Assembly: GCF_001020565.1 (NCBI RefSeq)
Contig: NZ_LDAS01000001.1
Location: forward strand, 3,062,520-3,126,519
Direction of reading: 5' to 3'
DNA length: 64,000 nucleotides
Source of the DNA: Maribacter thermophilus
GTDB taxonomy: Bacteria > Bacteroidota > Bacteroidia > Flavobacteriales > Flavobacteriaceae
Shown here piece after piece: positions 36,208-44,649 of this stretch (the first letter of the stretch is position 1; each line of letters opens with the position of its first letter). The notes under the pieces were generated by a model, which worked only from the letters and a program-made list of their open reading frames with translations, had not been told where the DNA came from and made no database searches. The position numbers and the translations under genes were made by a program.

Positions 36208-37134
36208 TCACTCTACTAATGTGTAATTAACCACAACATAACCTATCTGTTGATTGGGGGCATTGGAATCTGTGTTCCATTTATAGGTAAAAGCTGTTTT
36301 CTTTGCGGGTTCTAATAAACAAGGGTTGTTATTGGTAGTACCGCGAACACTTGGAGTTGCACTTATTACTTTGCCATTTCTATCTACTACTATTTTAACC
36401 ACAACCCTGCCTGATTCATTACATTCTTGCTGCACTTTACCTTTACTTACCAAGGATCGTCCACTTAACCCATACCCATCGGTTCCATTACCAGATCCGG
36501 GACTACCATAATAACTTGTTGCGTACGAATCCCCATTTGACTGACCTTTTTCATTGTTAAGTCCTCCCATCAGGGCATCCAATTTTGTCTTCTTGGGATT
36601 CTGCTCCTTTTTATCGGCAACTTCATTGACACTATCAAGATTGTTGTAAAATTTAGAGATTAGATCCTTAGTCGAGAAGGCCTTATTTGAAGCTGACCGA
36701 TTCACTTCTTTAATATTGTATATTTTTAGTGTATATCTAACAGTATTAATATTACTGTTTTTCATTTTATTCACTTGTTCATTTGTCAAAGAGTATACTG
36801 CTTGGGCAGTATCATCTACGTAGAAGGATTCTCCCCTGTCCATACAAGTGATAACAGTTCCATCATCAAGATAAATTATTAGTTTTCCACTAAATAATGT
36901 TCCTGATAGTGATGACTTTGTGGTTAGGGCAATAATAGCCGTTGCGCCATCCTTGGCAAATAATACATTCAAGTCTTCCCCGTCATCTGAGTTAGATTGT
37001 AGCGCAAAAGATTCTTCGGTACAGGGGTAACTATTTTCGCCAATAAAGAAGAAATTTTGTCCATTGACCGTTAGTGTAATAAACAGCATGGAAATTAAAA
37101 CAATAAGAATCTTTTTCTTATTTCCGTTCATCAA
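36208..37134 (-). CDS. Secreted protein with TonB C-terminal-like domain
   Basis: 308 residues with a signal peptide ('LISMLFITLTVNGQ/NFF'). Residues about 40-150 form an uncharacterised beta domain. A Gly/Ser-rich linker ('YYGSPGSGNGTDGYGLSGRSLVSKG') precedes a TonB_C-like part ('ESGRVVVKIVVDRNGKVISATPSVRGT...CLLEPAKKTAFTYKWN...QIGYVVVNYTL'). It lacks the N-terminal membrane anchor and proline region of classical TonB, so energy transduction is doubtful. The stop lies exactly at the edge of the second element remnant. The promoter region contains the TTACGG-N4-CCGTAA palindrome. Confidence 0.78.
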   Translation of the reverse strand: MMNGNKKKILIVLISMLFITLTVNGQNFFFIGENSYPCTEESFALQSNSDDGEDLNVLFAKDGATAIIALTTKSSLSGTLFSGKLIIYLDDGTVITCMDRGESFYVDDTAQAVYSLTNEQVNKMKNSNINTVRYTLKIYNIKEVNRSASNKAFSTKDLISKFYNNLDSVNEVADKKEQNPKKTKLDALMGGLNNEKGQSNGDSYATSYYGSPGSGNGTDGYGLSGRSLVSKGKVQQECNESGRVVVKIVVDRNGKVISATPSVRGTTNNNPCLLEPAKKTAFTYKWNTDSNAPNQQIGYVVVNYTLVE

Positions 37135-37231
37135 ATTATGGCTAATACGTTTTATGCGTTAATAAATATAATATTTATATCCATAATACTTTAAAGACAA
37201 GACTGTTCATTCCCCAATTAGTAGGGCCGCT

Positions 37232-37247
37232 TTACGGAAAACCGTAA
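37232..37247 (-). promoter_or_regulatory. Palindromic operator-like site TTACGG-N4-CCGTAA (second copy)
   Basis: Identical 16-mer to 29648-29663. It lies between the divergent TonB-like gene (97 bp from its start) and hsdM (131 bp from its start). Confidence 0.55.
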
Positions 37248-37378
37248 CTCCATTTGAACATCTTTTATTAAATTACAGGTTTCTAAAAATGGACCTGTGC
37301 TCCATTTCAAAAAAGAGTTGTTTAAAAGAGGTCAAGAGACTGCCTTTTTCTATTTTTAGGAAGAAATAAATACTAGAA

Positions 37379-38854
37379 ATGTTCGAACAGACTTTTAAAA
37401 ATATAGATGACCTGCTCTATAAAGATTCGGGAGCAGACAGCGAATTAGATTACATAGGACAAACCTCTTGGATCATGTTCTTACGCTACTTGGACGAATT
37501 GGAACGAGACAAGGCGGACGAAGCAGCACTGCGTGGAGGGGAATACAACTTCATTTTAGATGAAGCATACCGTTGGCCAAATTGGGCAATGCCAAAAGGA
37601 GAAGACGGAAAACTGGACCACCACAAGGCCAAAACGGGAACGGACTTGGTGCAGTTTGTGAACAACCAATTGTTTCCATACTTGGCCGGATTCAAACAGA
37701 AAGCCGATAACCCTAAAACCATTGAATATAAGATTGGCGAAATTTTCTCTGAACTGAACAATAAAATTCAAAGTGGTTACATACTGCGCGAAATTTTAGA
37801 ATATGCAGACGAATTGCCCTTTCGTGCCAGTACCGACAAGCACGAGTTGAGCCACTTGTACGAAACCAAGATTAAGAACATGGGCAATGCCGGGCGAAAT
37901 GGGGGACAATACTACACCCCACGACCGCTTATTCGTGCCATGATTCAAGTAATCGACCCACAAATCGGCGAAAAAGTATATGACGGTGCGGCAGGTTCTT
38001 GTGGTTTCTTGTGCGAAGCTTACGAGTATATGTACGAGCGCATGGACAAAACCACCGATAACCTTAAAACACTTCAAGAAGACACCTTTTACGGCAAAGA
38101 AAAAAAGAACTTGGCCTATGTCATCGGTATTATGAACATGATTCTGCATGGTATTGAAGCGCCCAACATTATTCACACCAATACGCTTGGCGAGAACATA
38201 CGCGACATACAGGAAAAAGACCGTTACCATGTTATTTTGGCCAATCCACCTTTTGGCGGAAAAGAACGCAAAGAGGTACAACAAAACTTTGATATAAAAA
38301 CGGGCGAAACAGCTTCCCTCTTTTTACAACACTTTATCAAGAGTTTAAAAACGGGCGGACGAGCGGCCATTGTTATCAAAAACACCTTTTTGAGCAACAC
38401 CGATAACGCTTCTGTTTCATTGCGCAAGCATTTATTGGAAAGCTGCAACCTACATACTATATTGGATATGCCGGCAGGTACCTTTACAGGAGCAGGCGTA
38501 AAAACGGTTGTCTTGTTTTTTACCAAAGGCGAACCCACCAAAAATATCTGGTACTATCAATTAGACCCAGGCAGAAACATGGGTAAAACCAATCCTTTGA
38601 ACGATAAGGATATGGAAGAGTTCGTGACTTTGGCCGCTTCGAGAACCTCTGCGGGCGTTAAAGGTGCTGAAACCGAAAAAAGTTGGAACATCTCGGTGTC
38701 TGGGCTTGTCGAAGACACCTTAGATCTATCCCCAAAAAACCCCAACACACCCGAAGAAGCACCACTGCGAAGCCCAGCAGAAATCTTGGAGGAAATGCAG
38801 AGGTTGGATAAAGAGACCAGCTCAATTTTGAATCAAATAAAGGAGTTGATATGA
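37379..38854 (+). CDS. hsdM: Type I restriction-modification methyltransferase subunit
   Basis: 491 residues. N-terminal HsdM_N helices ('FEQTFKNIDDLLYKDSGADSELDYIGQTSWIMFLRYLDELERDK'), 'GGQYYTPRPLIRAMI', SAM-binding 'VYDGAAGSCGFLCEAYEYM', catalytic 'ILANPPFGG' (NPPF, adenine N6) and 'IVIKNTFLSN'. With HsdS it methylates adenine in a bipartite site. The stop overlaps the next ATG (ATGA). Its last codons and that junction are repeated twice further down the operon. Confidence 0.95.
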   Translation: MFEQTFKNIDDLLYKDSGADSELDYIGQTSWIMFLRYLDELERDKADEAALRGGEYNFILDEAYRWPNWAMPKGEDGKLDHHKAKTGTDLVQFVNNQLFPYLAGFKQKADNPKTIEYKIGEIFSELNNKIQSGYILREILEYADELPFRASTDKHELSHLYETKIKNMGNAGRNGGQYYTPRPLIRAMIQVIDPQIGEKVYDGAAGSCGFLCEAYEYMYERMDKTTDNLKTLQEDTFYGKEKKNLAYVIGIMNMILHGIEAPNIIHTNTLGENIRDIQEKDRYHVILANPPFGGKERKEVQQNFDIKTGETASLFLQHFIKSLKTGGRAAIVIKNTFLSNTDNASVSLRKHLLESCNLHTILDMPAGTFTGAGVKTVVLFFTKGEPTKNIWYYQLDPGRNMGKTNPLNDKDMEEFVTLAASRTSAGVKGAETEKSWNISVSGLVEDTLDLSPKNPNTPEEAPLRSPAEILEEMQRLDKETSSILNQIKELI

Positions 38855-38856
38855 GG
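38834..38856 (+). repeat. Repeated gene-junction sequence in the hsd operon (copy 1 of 3)
   Basis: The hsdM/GIY-YIG junction reads CAAATAAAGGAGTTGATATG. Near-identical junctions occur at about 39294-39313 (CAAATTAAAGAGCTGATATG) and 40157-40176 (CAAATTAAAGAGTTGATATG). Each holds a stop and the next start. Copies 1 and 3 encode the same C-terminus, NQIKELI. Confidence 0.85.
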
Positions 38857-39309
38857 GGATGGATGTATATCCTTGAATGTACTGATGGAAGCTACTATAC
38901 AGGTAGCACCAATAATTTGGACTTGCGCATACAACAACACCAAAACGGAGAAGGAGCTAACCATACTAAAAAAAGATTGCCTGTTAAATTAGTCTACTTT
39001 GAAGAGTTTCAACGCATTGATGAGGCTTTTTACAGAGAAAAACAAGTACAAGGGTGGAGCAGAAAAAAGAAAGAAGCCTTAATCAATGGGTTTCATGAAA
39101 AATTACCTGAACTTTCTTTGGCGTATAGGGATTTGAAAACGGTGGCTTCGAGTGCCTCAGCCACCGTTTTGAGAGCTGGTATGCTGAGTTCACCGAAGTG
39201 CTCAGCCGCCGATTCGAAAGTGAACCCGTTGCCTGAGGCGAAACCGTTGCCTGAGGCTAATTTGTTGCCTGAGGCTCTCGAAGGCAACACTAACAAATTA
39301 AAGAGCTGA
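38851..39309 (+). CDS. GIY-YIG nuclease-domain protein inserted in the hsd operon
   Basis: 152 residues. Residues 1-85 are a compact GIY-YIG domain of the UPF0213/YhbQ type ('GWMYILECTDGSYYTGSTNNLDLRIQQHQNGEGANHTKKRLPVKLVYFEEF'). The tail (about 95-152) is not conserved-looking: it is read from REP-like and tandem-repeat DNA, giving 'NPLPEAKPLPEANLLPEA'. This suggests a stop codon was lost by repeat insertion. Joined to hsdM by an ATGA overlap and to the next gene by the repeated junction. Confidence 0.88.
   Translation: MRGWMYILECTDGSYYTGSTNNLDLRIQQHQNGEGANHTKKRLPVKLVYFEEFQRIDEAFYREKQVQGWSRKKKEALINGFHEKLPELSLAYRDLKTVASSASATVLRAGMLSSPKCSAADSKVNPLPEAKPLPEANLLPEALEGNTNKLKS
39228..39285 (+). 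repeat. Short tandem repeat in the GIY-YIG gene tail
   Basis: Three units of GTTGCCTGAGGC with spacers give the peptide repeats PLPEA/PLPEA/LLPEA. Just upstream (about 39150-39215) are REP-like hairpin halves such as TGCTGAGTTCACCGAAGTGCTCAGC. Confidence 0.7.
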
Positions 39310-39310
39310 T

Positions 39311-40177
39311 ATGAGTAATTTAATTTTGATAGAAAATAGAATTTTTACTTTTCGGGACGAACCTGTAATGATAGACAGGGATTTAGCAGAAATGTACCAA
39401 GTAGAAACCAAAGTACTCAATCAGGCTGTGAAGCGAAATTCAGAACGGTTTCCACAAGCCTTTAGATTTCAATTAAATGATAGTGAAAGAATTGAACTGG
39501 TCACAAATTGTGACCGGTTTGAAAAACTGAAACATTCCAGTAATAATCCTTACGCATTTACCGAGCAAGGTGTAGCCATGCTTTCTGCCGTATTGCGAAG
39601 CGATGTGGCCATACAAGTAAGCATACAGATAATGAATGCCTTTGTACAAATGCGTAAAACCATAGGCAATAACCTTACACTTTTGCAATTATCTCAAGAT
39701 TTTAAGCAACATAAACTAGAAACCGACAACAAATTTGAACAAGTATTTAAAGCTCTTGAAGCACCAGAAATGGAACACAAACAAGGTGTTTTTTTTAACG
39801 GACAAACCTATGATGCCTATAATTTTATAAATACCTTGATTAAAAAGGCCAAAAAGCAAATCATACTTATAGATAACTACATAGATGATACTGTAATAAC
39901 GCAATTGACCAAAAAACAAAAAAGTGTAGAAGTTTTATTGCTTAGCAAAACGATAAGTAAAAAGCTGCAATTAGATATTACAAAAGCCAATACACAATAC
40001 CCAAGCTTTAAAGCAGTAAAATTTGCAAATGCCCACGATAGGTTTTTAATTATAGACCAAACAGAAGTGTACCATATAGGAGCCAGCCTTAAAGATTTAG
40101 GTAAAAAATGGTTTGCTTTTTCTAAATTGGAAAAGGCTTCTGTTAGTATTTTTAACCAAATTAAAGAGTTGATATGA
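39311..40177 (+). CDS. ORF6N-domain protein with PLD-like C-terminal half, inside the hsd operon
   Basis: 288 residues. N-terminal ORF6N/KilA-N-type DNA-binding domain ('LILIENRIFTFRDEPVMIDRDLAEMYQVETKVLNQAVKRNSERFPQAFRFQL...YAFTEQGVAMLSAVLRSDVAIQVSIQIMNAFVQMR'). The C-terminal half (about 170-285: 'IILIDNYIDDTVITQLTKK', 'HDRFLIIDQTEVYHIGASLKDLGKKWFAF') resembles a phospholipase-D-like fold, with one HxRF(x)D motif. Such genes are often seen inside type I R-M loci; the function is not known. Its stop overlaps the hsdS start and it ends with the same NQIKELI as HsdM. Confidence 0.85.
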   Translation: MSNLILIENRIFTFRDEPVMIDRDLAEMYQVETKVLNQAVKRNSERFPQAFRFQLNDSERIELVTNCDRFEKLKHSSNNPYAFTEQGVAMLSAVLRSDVAIQVSIQIMNAFVQMRKTIGNNLTLLQLSQDFKQHKLETDNKFEQVFKALEAPEMEHKQGVFFNGQTYDAYNFINTLIKKAKKQIILIDNYIDDTVITQLTKKQKSVEVLLLSKTISKKLQLDITKANTQYPSFKAVKFANAHDRFLIIDQTEVYHIGASLKDLGKKWFAFSKLEKASVSIFNQIKELI

Positions 40178-41493
40178 AGAAAGGCGATGCACTGAGCCTG
40201 CCGAAGGGTTGGGAAATGAAAAAGTTGGGTGATGTTTGTACTTACGAGAAAAACAAATACAAAGGAAACAATTTACCTTATGTTGGATTAGAACATATTG
40301 AGTCAAATACTGGAAAATACATTGGTGATTTCAGTATAACTAACGTAAAAAGTTCAACTTTTAAATTTTCTTCAAATCACATACTATATGGTCGACTTAG
40401 ACCTTATTTGAATAAAGTTCTTATTCCATATTTTGAAGGGCATTGCTCAACTGAAATATTTCCTATCAAAACAAATGAAAACATAACAAGGGAATACCTG
40501 TTTTATTGGTTAATTATGGAAACTACGGTTTCTAAAATAAACTCTACTTGGACTGGGGCAAGAATGCCCAGAGCAAACATGAATGAAGTTATTAACTTCC
40601 CAATCCCCATCCCACCCCTTCCCGAACAAAAACAAATCGTAGCGATACTCGATAAAGCCTTTGCCGCCATAGACCAAGCCAAAGCCAATATTGAGAAAAA
40701 TATAGCCAACGACAAAGAGTTGTTTCAATCTAAACTCAATGAAATATTTTCACAGAAAGGAGAAGGATGGGAGGAGAAGACTTTGGGAGAAATAGGAACT
40801 TTAACTTCCAGTAAAAGAATCTTCAAAAAGGAATATGTGAAAGAAGGAGTTCCTTTTTATCGTTCTAAAGAGATAAAGGAATTGGGTAATCGTAAAGAAA
40901 TATCATTAGAACTCTTTATTTCAGAAGAAAGATATAATGAGATAAAAGAAAAATTTGGCATACCAAAACAAGGCGATGTTTTGCTTACTGCTGTTGGTAC
41001 AATAGGAGAAATGTATGTAGTGCAAAAAGATGATAAGTTCTATTTTAAAGATGGAAATATCATGTGGTTGAAAGACTTCGACACTTTGAATTCTTATTAC
41101 TTAAAATATGCCCTAAGTAATTATGTGGAGCAACTTAACTCAATGTCAAAAGGTTCAGCATATAGTGCACTTACTATTTCAACATTGAAAAAATATAGCA
41201 TTCCTGTACCGAGTGAAAGCAAACAGGCTGAGATTGTAAACTCGCTAAATGAGTTAAAGAAAAAAACTTATAACATCGAATCCCACTACCAAAAAAACCT
41301 CACCAACTTAGAAGAGCTTAAAAAATCCATTTTACAAAAAGCGTTTTCGGGAGAGTTAACCCGTCCCGAAGGGACGCGGTACGAGAAGGAAGTACGTAGT
41401 GCTTCCGATAAAAAGGGAACAAAACATAGTAAGGAAGCACGTAGTGCTTCCGAACGCATAACCAACAAAAAAAGCCCTGAAAGGGCGATATAA
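40174..41493 (+). CDS. hsdS: Type I restriction-modification specificity subunit
   Basis: 439 residues with two target-recognition domains (about 12-155 and 205-370), each followed by a conserved spacer helix: 'PLPEQKQIVAILDKAFAAIDQAKANIEKN' and 'SESKQAEIVNSLNELKKKTYNIE...LEELKKSILQKAFSGEL'. It sets the bipartite recognition site of the hsd system. Two oddities: residues 4-12 ('GDALSLPKGW') are read from a REP-like CACTGAGCCTGCCGAAGG, and the last about 45 residues ('EVRSASDKKG...EARSASER...SPERAI') are read through REP-like palindromes, so the natural stop was probably after 'SGEL'. Confidence 0.93.
   Translation: MKKGDALSLPKGWEMKKLGDVCTYEKNKYKGNNLPYVGLEHIESNTGKYIGDFSITNVKSSTFKFSSNHILYGRLRPYLNKVLIPYFEGHCSTEIFPIKTNENITREYLFYWLIMETTVSKINSTWTGARMPRANMNEVINFPIPIPPLPEQKQIVAILDKAFAAIDQAKANIEKNIANDKELFQSKLNEIFSQKGEGWEEKTLGEIGTLTSSKRIFKKEYVKEGVPFYRSKEIKELGNRKEISLELFISEERYNEIKEKFGIPKQGDVLLTAVGTIGEMYVVQKDDKFYFKDGNIMWLKDFDTLNSYYLKYALSNYVEQLNSMSKGSAYSALTISTLKKYSIPVPSESKQAEIVNSLNELKKKTYNIESHYQKNLTNLEELKKSILQKAFSGELTRPEGTRYEKEVRSASDKKGTKHSKEARSASERITNKKSPERAI
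41362..41486. repeat. REP-like palindromes upstream of the RAYT gene
   Basis: Four palindromes: CGTCCC-GAA-GGGACG (41362-41376), GGAAG...CTTCC (41388-41406), GGAAGCAC-GTA-GTGCTTCC (41433-41451) and GCCCT-GAA-AGGGC (41474-41486). They overlap the 3' end of hsdS and immediately precede the transposase gene. Confidence 0.85.
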
Positions 41494-41498
41494 AAAGT

Positions 41499-41951
41499 AT
41501 GGGACAGTCACTCGTACAAAACTACATACACATCGTTTTCAGCACCAAGCACAGAGAGGAACTTATATTTCCACCCTATGAGCAAGAACTACATGCCTAT
41601 ATAGGCGGTGTATGTAAGGAGTTAGATTGCCCGGTTTTAATCGTTGGTGGCTATACCGATCACATTCATATTTTGTGCATGCTTAGTAAAAAAATAGCCC
41701 TGATGACCTTGGTACAAAAGGTAAAGGCATACTCCAGTAAATGGATAAAAACGAAAGATGCGCGTTTAGCCAACTTTTTTTGGCAAGATGGATACGGAGC
41801 ATTTTCGGTAAACCCAAGTGAGGTTGATGTGGTAATTAACTACATTAAAAACCAGCACGAGCACCACCGAAAAAAAGATTTTAAAGAAGAGTACCGAGCA
41901 TTTTTGACCAAGTATAACGTTGATTATAATGAAGACTATGTTTGGGATTGA
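41499..41951 (+). CDS. REP-associated tyrosine transposase (RAYT, IS200/IS605-like Y1)
   Basis: 150 residues with a Y1 HUH fold: 'MGQSLVQNYIHIVFSTKHRE', the metal-binding HUH motif 'DHIHIL', 'WQDGYGAFSVNPSEVDVVINYIKNQHEHH' with the nucleophile Tyr in 'NYIKNQ'. Single-copy here and bracketed by REP palindromes on both sides, the hallmark of RAYTs rather than of a mobile IS200. It processes or spreads REP hairpins. It lies between hsdS and hsdR, same strand. Confidence 0.9.
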   Translation: MGQSLVQNYIHIVFSTKHREELIFPPYEQELHAYIGGVCKELDCPVLIVGGYTDHIHILCMLSKKIALMTLVQKVKAYSSKWIKTKDARLANFFWQDGYGAFSVNPSEVDVVINYIKNQHEHHRKKDFKEEYRAFLTKYNVDYNEDYVWD

Positions 41952-41961
41952 AAATTATATC

Positions 41962-42064
41962 GCCCCTTCAGGGCTTTATGAAGCTATATACTATTCGGCA
42001 GGACTTCGTCCTACCTTAAAAAATTACATCCCTTCGGGATTTCGCTACCAAGTCCCGAAGGGAC
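41962..42064. repeat. REP-like palindromes downstream of the RAYT gene
   Basis: GCCCCTTCAGGGC (41962-41974), AGGAC-TTC-GTCCT (42000-42012), ATCCC-TTC-GGGAT (42028-42040) and GTCCC-GAA-GGGAC (42052-42064). The last is identical to the core at 41363-41375. The TTC/GAA loops alternate in orientation, like BIME-type pairs. Confidence 0.85.
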
Positions 42065-42177
42065 GGTATAATCTAGGGTTGGATGACAATCCTACCCCAT
42101 ATACGCAAGAGTTGGATAATAATCCACCCCGATTGAACACCATTAAAATAGCCATATAAGGACGAAATAATATTAGT

Positions 42178-44634
42178 ATGAACGAAGCACAAACCAAACA
42201 CGATCTAATAGAGCCCGCATTGCGTGCCGTTGGTTGGGGCGTTGTAGAAGGCAGCCGTTTGGTATTGGAGTTCCCGATTACCCAAGGGCGTATATTAGGC
42301 CATAATAGACGCACCAAGCCTTTAAAGGCAGATTATGTTTTGGTTTATAAGAACCGACGCATTGGTGTAGTAGAGGCCAAGGCAAGAGATAAATACTATA
42401 CCGATGGCTTAGGGCAAGCCAAGGATTATGCCCAGCGTTTAAACATTCGCTTTACCTATTGCACCAACGGTTTACAGATCTATGGAGCCGACTTGCAAGA
42501 AGGCACCGAAGGTGATGTGGCGAAATTCCCAAGTCCGGATGAACTATGGGGAATGACCTATCCACAACCCAAAGAAGCGTATAAAATAGAAATTGAAAAC
42601 TGGAAAGAACGCTTTAGAAACGAAGCCTTTCCATTGTTTAAAGGGCAATACAAACCCCGTTACTACCAACGTACGGCCGTGGAAAAATGCCTCGATGCCA
42701 TTGCCGAGAAAAAAGACCGCTTACTGCTTACCATGGCCACGGGAACAGGAAAAACAGCTACGGCCTTTCACCTTTGCTGGAAGCTATTCCATACCAAGTG
42801 GAATTTACAACGAGATGCTTCACGTAGTCCACGTATTTTGTTTTTGGCCGATAGAAACGTATTGGCCGATCAGGCATTTAATTCCTTTATCGACTTTGCG
42901 AATATCGATGAAAACATCCTCAAACGCATTAGTCCTGACGAAATCAGAAAAACGGGTAAAGTCCCTAAAAATGGCAGTATCTTTTTTACCATTTTCCAAA
43001 CCTTTATGACAGAGGCCCAAACGGAAGAAGAAATAGAAGAAAACCTAGACCTTTCCCGTGCTGCAGAACCCCAAGAGGAATACAAAAAGAATCATTTTAA
43101 CTTCGGGGAATATCCTTCCGATTTTTTTGATTTTATCATTATAGACGAATGTCACCGAGGGGGAGCCAATGACGAAAGCAGTTGGCGGGAAATTTTAAAA
43201 CATTTCTCCCCAGCTGTTCAATTAGGGTTAACAGCCACCCCTAAACGCGATGTCAATGCCGATACCTACGCCTATTTTGGGGAGCCCATTTACACCTATG
43301 CGCTAAAAGAAGGCATTAACGATGGGTTTTTAACGCCCTTTAGGGTAAAACAAATACAGACCAACTACGATGAATACACCCTTACGGCAGATGACACCAT
43401 AATAAGTGGGGAAGCTGAGATCGGCGACCATTTTACCTATAAGGATTATGGCAGAAAAATAATGGTAGCTCAAATAGAGCGTTTTAGGGTAAAAAAATTT
43501 CTTGAAGAAATTAATCAAAACCATAAAACCCTTGTGTTTTGCGCCACTCAAGACCATGCCGCTGCAATTCGGGATATCATTAACCAAGAATGCGATAGCA
43601 AAAACCCCGACTATTGTAAACGTGTAACTGCCGAAGACGGTAAAATAGGCGAACAGGCCCTGGCGGATTTTCAGGACAATGAAAAAAGCATTCCCACGGT
43701 CCTCACTACTTCACAGAAATTGAGCACAGGTGTAGATGCCCCAGAGGTACGGAACATTGTCTTGCTCCGTCCCGTAAATTCGATGGTAGAATTTAAGCAG
43801 ATCGTAGGTAGGGGAACCCGTTTGTTTGATGGAAAAGATTATTTCACTATTTATGATTTTGTAAGGGCACACAAGCATTTTAAAGACCCGGAGTGGGATG
43901 GCGAACCTTTAGAACCAGAAGAACCGACAGGGGGAACACCAAGACCTTGCAATGTTTGTGGAAAAAGACCTTGCGTTTGCAAAAAACCGGACTCCGAACC
44001 TTGTCCTGAATGTGAAAACGACCCTTGTGTTTGCGAAACACCACCAAGGCAAATAGTAAAGGTGAAGTTGTCTGATGGTAAAGAACGTGAAATAGATGCC
44101 ACGGTAAAAACTACTTTTTGGGGCTCTGACGGTAGTCAAATTAGCCAAGAAGAATTTATGCAGCAGTTATTTGGAGACATTACCGGAATCATTAAAGATG
44201 AGGAAGAATTGCGTAAAATTTGGAGTTTACCTAGTACCCGAAAAAAACTATTGGAAGAATTAAAGGATAAAGGCTATACCGAAAGTCAACTGGAAGATTT
44301 AAGGAACTTAATACACGGAGAAGACAGTGATCTTTTTGATGTATTGGGTTATGTGGCCTATCACAAAGAGCTTGTACTAAGATTGGAACGTGCGGAAAAA
44401 GCAAAAATTCAGCTGGACGACTACAACCCCAAGCAACAGGAGTTTTTGAATTTTGTATTGGATCAATACGTAAAAGAAGGTGTAGACGAGTTGGACGATT
44501 CAAAGCTTCCAGAACTATTGGAATTGAAATACAAAGCCATAGCGGACGCCAAAAGAGAATTGGGGGAGATTAAATCGATTAGAGAAACTTTTATTGGGTT
44601 TCAGGCTAGGTTATATGATGGTCAAGCGAGTTAA
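42178..44634 (+). CDS. hsdR: Type I restriction-modification endonuclease/translocase subunit
   Basis: 818 residues. N-terminal PD-(D/E)xK nuclease ('KADYVLVYKNRRIGVVEAKAR', Asp52, Glu67, Lys69), helicase motif I 'TMATGTGKTATAFHL' (about 185-199), motif II 'IIDECHRGG', III 'GLTATP' and VI 'IVGRGTRLFDG'. The C-terminus carries a Cys-rich insert ('CNVCGKRPCVC...CPECENDPCVC', about 585-620), perhaps metal-binding. It cleaves unmethylated DNA after translocation. It is separated from hsdS by the RAYT/REP segment, so its expression may be uncoupled. Confidence 0.95.
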   Translation: MNEAQTKHDLIEPALRAVGWGVVEGSRLVLEFPITQGRILGHNRRTKPLKADYVLVYKNRRIGVVEAKARDKYYTDGLGQAKDYAQRLNIRFTYCTNGLQIYGADLQEGTEGDVAKFPSPDELWGMTYPQPKEAYKIEIENWKERFRNEAFPLFKGQYKPRYYQRTAVEKCLDAIAEKKDRLLLTMATGTGKTATAFHLCWKLFHTKWNLQRDASRSPRILFLADRNVLADQAFNSFIDFANIDENILKRISPDEIRKTGKVPKNGSIFFTIFQTFMTEAQTEEEIEENLDLSRAAEPQEEYKKNHFNFGEYPSDFFDFIIIDECHRGGANDESSWREILKHFSPAVQLGLTATPKRDVNADTYAYFGEPIYTYALKEGINDGFLTPFRVKQIQTNYDEYTLTADDTIISGEAEIGDHFTYKDYGRKIMVAQIERFRVKKFLEEINQNHKTLVFCATQDHAAAIRDIINQECDSKNPDYCKRVTAEDGKIGEQALADFQDNEKSIPTVLTTSQKLSTGVDAPEVRNIVLLRPVNSMVEFKQIVGRGTRLFDGKDYFTIYDFVRAHKHFKDPEWDGEPLEPEEPTGGTPRPCNVCGKRPCVCKKPDSEPCPECENDPCVCETPPRQIVKVKLSDGKEREIDATVKTTFWGSDGSQISQEEFMQQLFGDITGIIKDEEELRKIWSLPSTRKKLLEELKDKGYTESQLEDLRNLIHGEDSDLFDVLGYVAYHKELVLRLERAEKAKIQLDDYNPKQQEFLNFVLDQYVKEGVDELDDSKLPELLELKYKAIADAKRELGEIKSIRETFIGFQARLYDGQAS

Positions 44635-44649
44635 ATTATAAATTAAGAT

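Noticed and set aside
39228-39285. CRISPR-like array
   Set aside because: The units are short direct repeats within a coding frame, without spacers of uniform length, and there are no cas genes. The Cas4-like domain at 49219 belongs to DUF2779.
41920-42159. 79-codon frame between RAYT and hsdR
   Set aside because: It is translated almost entirely from REP palindromes and is not a credible protein.
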